Assembly: GCA_016649675.1 (NCBI GenBank)
Contig: JAENXG010000085.1
Span: forward strand, 1 to 9,177
From: Methyloceanibacter sp.
GTDB lineage: Bacteria > Pseudomonadota > Alphaproteobacteria > Rhizobiales > Methyloligellaceae
Length of the DNA: 9,177 nucleotides
Direction of reading: 5' to 3'
Below, piece after piece: positions 5,881 to 9,177 of the stretch. Below the pieces are notes generated by a model. The model worked only from the letters and a program-made list of their open reading frames with translations. It was not told the origin of the DNA and did not search any database. Numbering within the stretch: the stretch's first letter is position 1; every line of letters begins with the position of its first letter. The position numbers and the translations under genes are program-made.

Positions 5881-6078
5881 ATGGCGCTCGAGGCCTATTG
5901 CCAGAACGCTGCCTGCCGGCGCTTCTCCGTCTTCGATCTCGATCAGCTGATCGCGGCACTCGGGCCGGACTATCTCGTGTCGGATATTCCGCCATTGGAC
6001 TGCGAGGCCTGCGGCTCCCCGATGGAGATCAAGCTCGCGCTTGTGCCGCCCGAGGACGTGGAAGGCCCACTAGAATAA
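5881..6078 (+). CDS. Small four-cysteine (zinc-ribbon-like) protein of unknown function
   Basis: 65 residues. Cysteines at 7 and 12 (CQNAAC) and at 41 and 44 (CEAC) could bind one zinc ion as a ribbon or knuckle. Between them is an acidic helix FSVFDLDQLIAALGPDYLV. The acidic tail ends PEDVEGPLE. The overall form MALEAYCQN..CRRFSVFDLDQLI...GPDYLV looks like a conserved short alphaproteobacterial protein, but I know no function. No clear Shine-Dalgarno precedes the ATG (upstream bases are CGCGCCCGCAAC), so translation could be leaderless or weak. It is divergent from the DUF883-like gene; a repeat follows directly after its stop. Small size is the main doubt; the Cys pattern and composition support a real gene. 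Confidence 0.72.
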   Translation: MALEAYCQNAACRRFSVFDLDQLIAALGPDYLVSDIPPLDCEACGSPMEIKLALVPPEDVEGPLE

Positions 6079-6080
6079 GG

Positions 6081-6235
6081 CCCCCACCCGGCGCGCGAGC
6101 GCGCCGACCTCCCCGCGAGTGGGAGGCATGGGAGTCCGCTACACCGCCCCACACTGCATACCTCCCCCTTTCGGGGTGGGGGCTGTGGCTCACCCCACCC
6201 GGCCGCCGAGCTTTGCTCGGCGTCCACCCTCATCA
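6081..6235. repeat. REP-like cluster of palindromes
   Basis: Two copies of CCCACCCGG (6083-6091 and 6194-6202) each lead into a hairpin: GGCGCG-CGAG-CGCGCC (6090-6105) and GCCGAGC-TTT-GCTCGGC (6205-6221). Between them are CCTCCC/GGGAGG (6108-6126) and a C-run/G-run palindrome (6161-6182). This matches the style of dispersed intergenic repeats in Rhizobiales (GGCGCG-type stems beside CCTCCCC...GGGGAGG stems). No coding function seen. Confidence 0.6.
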
Positions 6236-6305
6236 TCAAGCGGAGGGACAAATTAATTGTCGACGACTGACCGCGGCTGCAAAAGGCGCACGCTGCCTCG
6301 CACAG

Positions 6306-6335
6306 CAAAAAGAAAGCCCGGCAAAGTGCCGGGCT
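6306..6335 (-). terminator. Rho-independent terminator of csbD
   Basis: Minus-strand reading gives AGCCCGGC-ACTTT-GCCGGGCT (6315-6335), a perfect 8-bp GC-rich stem with a 5-base loop, followed at once by TTCTTTTTG (6306-6314). It lies 25 bp beyond the csbD stop and is the clearest intrinsic terminator in the window. The plus-strand reading has a weak A-rich flank only. Confidence 0.9.
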
Positions 6336-6359
6336 GAAAAAGGGTCGTCGAACGCAAGC

Positions 6360-6566
6360 CTACGACCAGGATTGCGTCCCGTACCAGTCGTCAATCTGCT
6401 TCTTGGCCTGATCCTTGGCCACGCCGTAGCGCTCCTGGATCTTGCCTTCGAGCTGATCGCGGTGGCCGTTGATGGTGGTGAGGTCGTCATCGGTGAGCTT
6501 GCCCCACTTCTCCTTGACCCGGCCTTTGACCTGCTTCCAATTTCCTTCAACACGATTCCAATCCAT
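6360..6566 (-). CDS. csbD: CsbD family general stress protein
   Basis: 68 residues, the usual CsbD/YjbJ length, beginning MDWNRVEGNWKQVKGRVKEK and continuing WGKLTDDDLTTINGHRDQLEGKIQERYG, which lines up with E. coli YjbJ (GNWKQFKGKVKEQWGKLTDDD). CsbD proteins are small, charged, cytoplasmic and among the most strongly stress-induced proteins in many bacteria; their molecular role is unknown. The start at 6566 follows a strong AGGAGG (complement of 6572-6577). A longer open frame to 6665 covers the untranslated leader. An EcfG-type promoter (6647-6671) and a strong terminator (6306-6335) bound it as a single-gene transcript. Confidence 0.94.
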   Translation of the reverse strand: MDWNRVEGNWKQVKGRVKEKWGKLTDDDLTTINGHRDQLEGKIQERYGVAKDQAKKQIDDWYGTQSWS

Positions 6567-6615
6567 GGGAACCTCCTCGTCGCTTTTTCGGGGGTGAATT
6601 TTGGGGTGAGCAGAC

Positions 6616-6632
6616 GCGGTGAAGCTCACCGC
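6616..6632 (-). promoter_or_regulatory. Stem-loop in the predicted csbD leader
   Basis: GCGGTGA-AGC-TCACCGC forms a 7-bp stem with a 3-base loop close to the predicted 5' end of the csbD transcript. It could stabilise the mRNA or be a binding site for a dimeric regulator. No direct evidence beyond the symmetry. Confidence 0.35.
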
Positions 6633-6646
6633 CGCTCCATGAGAAC

Positions 6647-6671
6647 AACGTGGCCCGCACCGCAAAGTTCC
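6647..6671 (-). promoter_or_regulatory. EcfG (general stress sigma factor) type promoter for csbD
   Basis: On the minus strand GGAAC (6667-6671) is followed by 16 bases and CGTT (6647-6650), an exact match to the EcfG consensus used by the PhyR-NepR-EcfG pathway of Alphaproteobacteria. It lies about 80 bp upstream of the csbD ATG, with a predicted leader of roughly 75 nt. csbD genes are typical targets of this regulon. Confidence 0.78.
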
Positions 6672-6781
6672 CCTGGCCAGGCCTCATGGGGGACGCGCAA
6701 AGGCGCGCACGCAAGCTTCCTTCAGCCTGAGGGCTATGCTTGATGTTACCCCTTAAGTGGGGGCTGAAGGGGAACGGCCGC

Positions 6782-7921
6782 ATGAAGCGCATTGCGATCG
6801 GTTTGGGGCTGCTGGCCGGGCTCGTCGCCGGAGCCGTCGCGGTCGTGTGGTTCGTGCCGTCCGTGCAGGATGCACTGGTGAAGCGCGGCATGGTCCAGGC
6901 CCTGTCCAAGGCGGCAAACGTGTCCTTCATGCGGGACAAGGCGCTGCACATCTTGTTGTGCGGCACCGGCTCACCCATGCCGGACTTGACCCGCGCCGGC
7001 GGCTGCGCCGCTGTCATCGCCGGCGGACGCGTGGTGGTCATCGATGCCGGGCCCGGCTCGTGGGCGAAGTTGGCGGCTGCGGGCGTGCCGGGGGCTTCTA
7101 TCGACACGGTGCTGCTCACCCATCTCCACTCCGACCATATCGGCGATCTCGGCGAGCTCGCCACGCAGAGCTGGCTCGGGGGGCGCAAAGTGCCGCTCAA
7201 TGTCTATGGGCCGCCGGCGCCGCAGCCGTCAGAGCGCGTGAGCGACGCTGAGGGCGATGTGCTGGGTGCGGCGGGGACCGAAGAAGCGGTCAAGGGCTTC
7301 GCCGAGGCCTATAATGCCGACGCCGATTTCCGCATCGCCCAAGGGCACGATCTCGTGCCCACCGAAGCGGCGCGGATGATCGGCCATGATATCGCCAGGC
7401 CCGGAGCGGAAGAGGCGGTCACCGTCTACGACCAAGACGGGCTCAAGATACAGGCTTTCCTCGTCAATCACGATCCGGTCGAGCCCGCTTACGGCTATCG
7501 CATCGACTATGGGGGCCGCGCCGCAGTGGTGAGCGGCGACACCAAGAAGGTGGCGAACATGGTGCGCTTCTCGCGCGGCGCCGATGTGCTGGTGCATGAG
7601 GCGCTCAATCCGGACATGGTGGAGATGCTGGCGAGCGCGCTCGACCAGACCGGCAATAAGCGCGCTGGCACCATGGCGCGCCAGGTCATCGCATATCACA
7701 CCACCCCGGTGGAAGTGGCGGAGATCGCGAAGGAAGCGGGCGTGCCGCATCTCGTCATGACGCATATGGTGCCGCCGCTCAGGAACGCGCTGATGCGGCG
7801 CATGTTCATGCGCGGCGTGGCGGCGGCGCGTGGGGCCGGCGATACCGTGCTCGGCTATGACGGGCTCTTGATCTCGCTGCCCGCGGGCTCCAAGGCCTTC
7901 ACCACCAAGCGCCTGTTCTAG
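6782..7921 (+). CDS. Membrane-anchored metallo-beta-lactamase-fold hydrolase (RNase Z/arylsulfatase-like)
   Basis: 379 residues. An N-terminal hydrophobic segment (about 4-24, IAIGLGLLAGLVAGAVAVVWF) after MKR looks like an uncleaved signal anchor, placing the enzyme in the periplasm. The MBL core follows. It opens with LLCGTGSPMPDLTRAG (an RNase Z-like GTG.P...R start), then VVVIDAGPGS. The metal motif HLHSDH is at 114-119 (His114, His116, Asp118, His119). Further likely ligands are His230 (VNHDPV), Asp253 (SGDTKK), His272 (VHEAL) and His328 (THMVPP). This set resembles RNase Z and AtsA-type alkylsulfatase relatives; the export anchor argues against tRNA processing. Substrate unknown. ATG at 6782 is chosen for GAAGGGG 9 bases upstream and the immediate signal anchor; TTG/ATG codons at 6740-6745 are possible but less likely. 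Divergent from csbD and convergent with the methyltransferase gene. Confidence 0.87.
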   Translation: MKRIAIGLGLLAGLVAGAVAVVWFVPSVQDALVKRGMVQALSKAANVSFMRDKALHILLCGTGSPMPDLTRAGGCAAVIAGGRVVVIDAGPGSWAKLAAAGVPGASIDTVLLTHLHSDHIGDLGELATQSWLGGRKVPLNVYGPPAPQPSERVSDAEGDVLGAAGTEEAVKGFAEAYNADADFRIAQGHDLVPTEAARMIGHDIARPGAEEAVTVYDQDGLKIQAFLVNHDPVEPAYGYRIDYGGRAAVVSGDTKKVANMVRFSRGADVLVHEALNPDMVEMLASALDQTGNKRAGTMARQVIAYHTTPVEVAEIAKEAGVPHLVMTHMVPPLRNALMRRMFMRGVAAARGAGDTVLGYDGLLISLPAGSKAFTTKRLF

Positions 7922-7954
7922 CGGGTGAGCCGCGACGCGGCGCGGAACCGTCGA

Positions 7955-8443
7955 TCAGAACTTCCACCCATAGCGGGGGACACTCCGCTTGTAGGCGAGA
8001 TAGGGCGGGCCGAATTTGTGCTCGAGATAGCGCTCCTCGCGGAGCACGACGCCGAAATGCAGCATGAGGAACGCCGGCACAATCAGGATCAGCATCCAGT
8101 CCGAGCCGAGCATCAGCGCGAGGCCCGAGAGGGCGAGCAGGCCGCCGAGATAGATGGGATTGCGCACATGCGCGAAGAGGCCTGAGGTGACGACGGCCGT
8201 GGTCGGCTGGTCGGGGCGGATATTCGTGCCGGCCGCCTTGAAGGCGCGCCTCGCGCGTATTGGAAACGATGCGCCGAACAAAAACAGCAGGAGTCCGACA
8301 ACCAGGCGAGGGGTGTGCGGCAGCGCGGAGAGCCAACCGAGCGGGAGGAGGTAATCGAGCAGGAGCCCGAGAACGAGCACCGCAAGCAGGATCAGCGGCG
8401 GAAAGACGATGACGCCGGGATTGTCCTTGGACTCGCCAGTCAT
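7955..8443 (-). CDS. Isoprenylcysteine carboxyl methyltransferase-type integral-membrane methyltransferase
   Basis: 162 residues with about four or five membrane segments (near 12-36, 46-61, 98-113 and 116-134). Two family motifs are clear: GLFAHVRNPIYLGG (88-101) and REERYLEHKFGPPYLAYKRSVPRYG (135-159). Together they form the AdoMet-binding part in ICMT/PEMT-like enzymes. Bacterial members methylate lipids or small molecules, or have unknown substrates; bacteria lack prenylated CAAX proteins, so the name gives the fold only. AGGAGGG (complement of 8452-8458) sits 8 bases before the ATG. The gene stands alone, converging on the MBL hydrolase gene with a 33-bp gap; no neighbour shows its substrate. 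Confidence 0.88.
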   Translation of the reverse strand: MTGESKDNPGVIVFPPLILLAVLVLGLLLDYLLPLGWLSALPHTPRLVVGLLLFLFGASFPIRARRAFKAAGTNIRPDQPTTAVVTSGLFAHVRNPIYLGGLLALSGLALMLGSDWMLILIVPAFLMLHFGVVLREERYLEHKFGPPYLAYKRSVPRYGWKF

Positions 8444-8518
8444 GGTTGATGCCCTCCTCTCGCGCGTTAGAGCGGGCGAGGCCTAGAGCCTGCGGAAGGC
8501 CAATTTAAGACGAGGAAA

Positions 8519-8655
8519 GCACCCCCTCACCCGCCACGCGCTGAGGCGCCGCGTCGCGGTCCTCGTCCCAAAGGAAGAGGAAAATCGCGGATGGCCGGGA
8601 CAAGCCCGGCCATGACAAGTTCAGGTAAATGCTGGATTCCGGCTTCCGCCGGAAT
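8519..8655. repeat. Palindromic intergenic repeats downstream of rpoD
   Basis: Three units lie side by side. One is a degenerate copy of the CCTC...GAGG palindrome (8561-8580; compare 5271-5293) preceded by CCCCCTCACCCGCC. The second is ATGGCCGGG-ACAAG-CCCGGCCAT (8591-8613), a 9-bp stem. The third is ATTCCGGC-TTCC-GCCGGAAT (8636-8655), an 8-bp stem. The second and third match the general form of very common Rhizobiales dispersed repeats (GGCCGGGACAAGCCCGGCC and GGATTCC...GGAATGACG). The last stem ends 11 bp beyond the rpoD stop and might help end its transcript, though no T-run follows. Confidence 0.68.
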
Positions 8656-8666
8656 GACGCTGCGCG

Positions 8667-9177
<511 letters not shown>

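Noticed and set aside
5805..6743. A 312-codon plus-strand frame across the repeats and csbD
   Set aside because: It covers palindromic repeats, the four-cysteine gene in another frame and antisense csbD, with no recognisable domain.

Overview
The window is GC-rich with dense coding, Shine-Dalgarno-led starts, a sigma-70 C-terminus of alphaproteobacterial type, several small alphaproteobacterial-type proteins and two sites of the form GGAAC-N16-CGTT, the EcfG general-stress promoter of Alphaproteobacteria. Together with dispersed palindromic repeats of a style common in Rhizobiales/Hyphomicrobiales, this points to a Hyphomicrobiales-like alphaproteobacterium. That placement is inference; no rRNA is present.

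Layout. (1) 1-2364, plus strand: the 3' part of an operon for a MacAB-type tripartite ABC efflux or export system. It has the C-terminus of a periplasmic adaptor with a Spy/CpxP-like helical insert, the MacB-type ATPase and the FtsX/MacB permease, joined by 4-bp start/stop overlaps. (2) 2368-2724, minus: panD, aspartate 1-decarboxylase, ending 3 bp from the permease stop. (3) 2873-4129, plus: a small membrane protein and a transglutaminase-like protein whose usual catalytic His position reads Ser. (4) 4130-4693: a gene-free stretch rich in nested inverted repeats, a candidate structured RNA or repeat element of no family I recognise. (5) 4694-6078: four small genes, two of which share the TTAA at their convergent ends. 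One is a membrane-anchored DUF883/ElaB-like protein behind an EcfG-type promoter, another a short four-cysteine protein. A palindromic repeat bounded by 14-bp direct repeats lies against the DUF883-like stop codon. (6) 6079-6359: REP-like palindromes and a clear intrinsic terminator. (7) 6360-7921: csbD (minus), with a second EcfG-type promoter, divergent from a membrane-anchored metallo-beta-lactamase-fold hydrolase (plus). (8) 7955-8443, minus: an integral-membrane methyltransferase of the isoprenylcysteine carboxyl methyltransferase type. (9) 8519-8655: more palindromic repeats. (10) 8667-9177, minus: the C-terminal part of rpoD, running off the window.

Functionally this is a mixed chromosomal region: efflux, vitamin precursor synthesis, envelope and general-stress genes, and the primary sigma factor. 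I see no phage, insertion sequence, CRISPR array or obvious defence system. The most coherent regulatory signal is the pair of EcfG-type promoters, which ties csbD and the DUF883-like gene into one predicted stress regulon. The least explained DNA is the structured stretch at 4130-4693.
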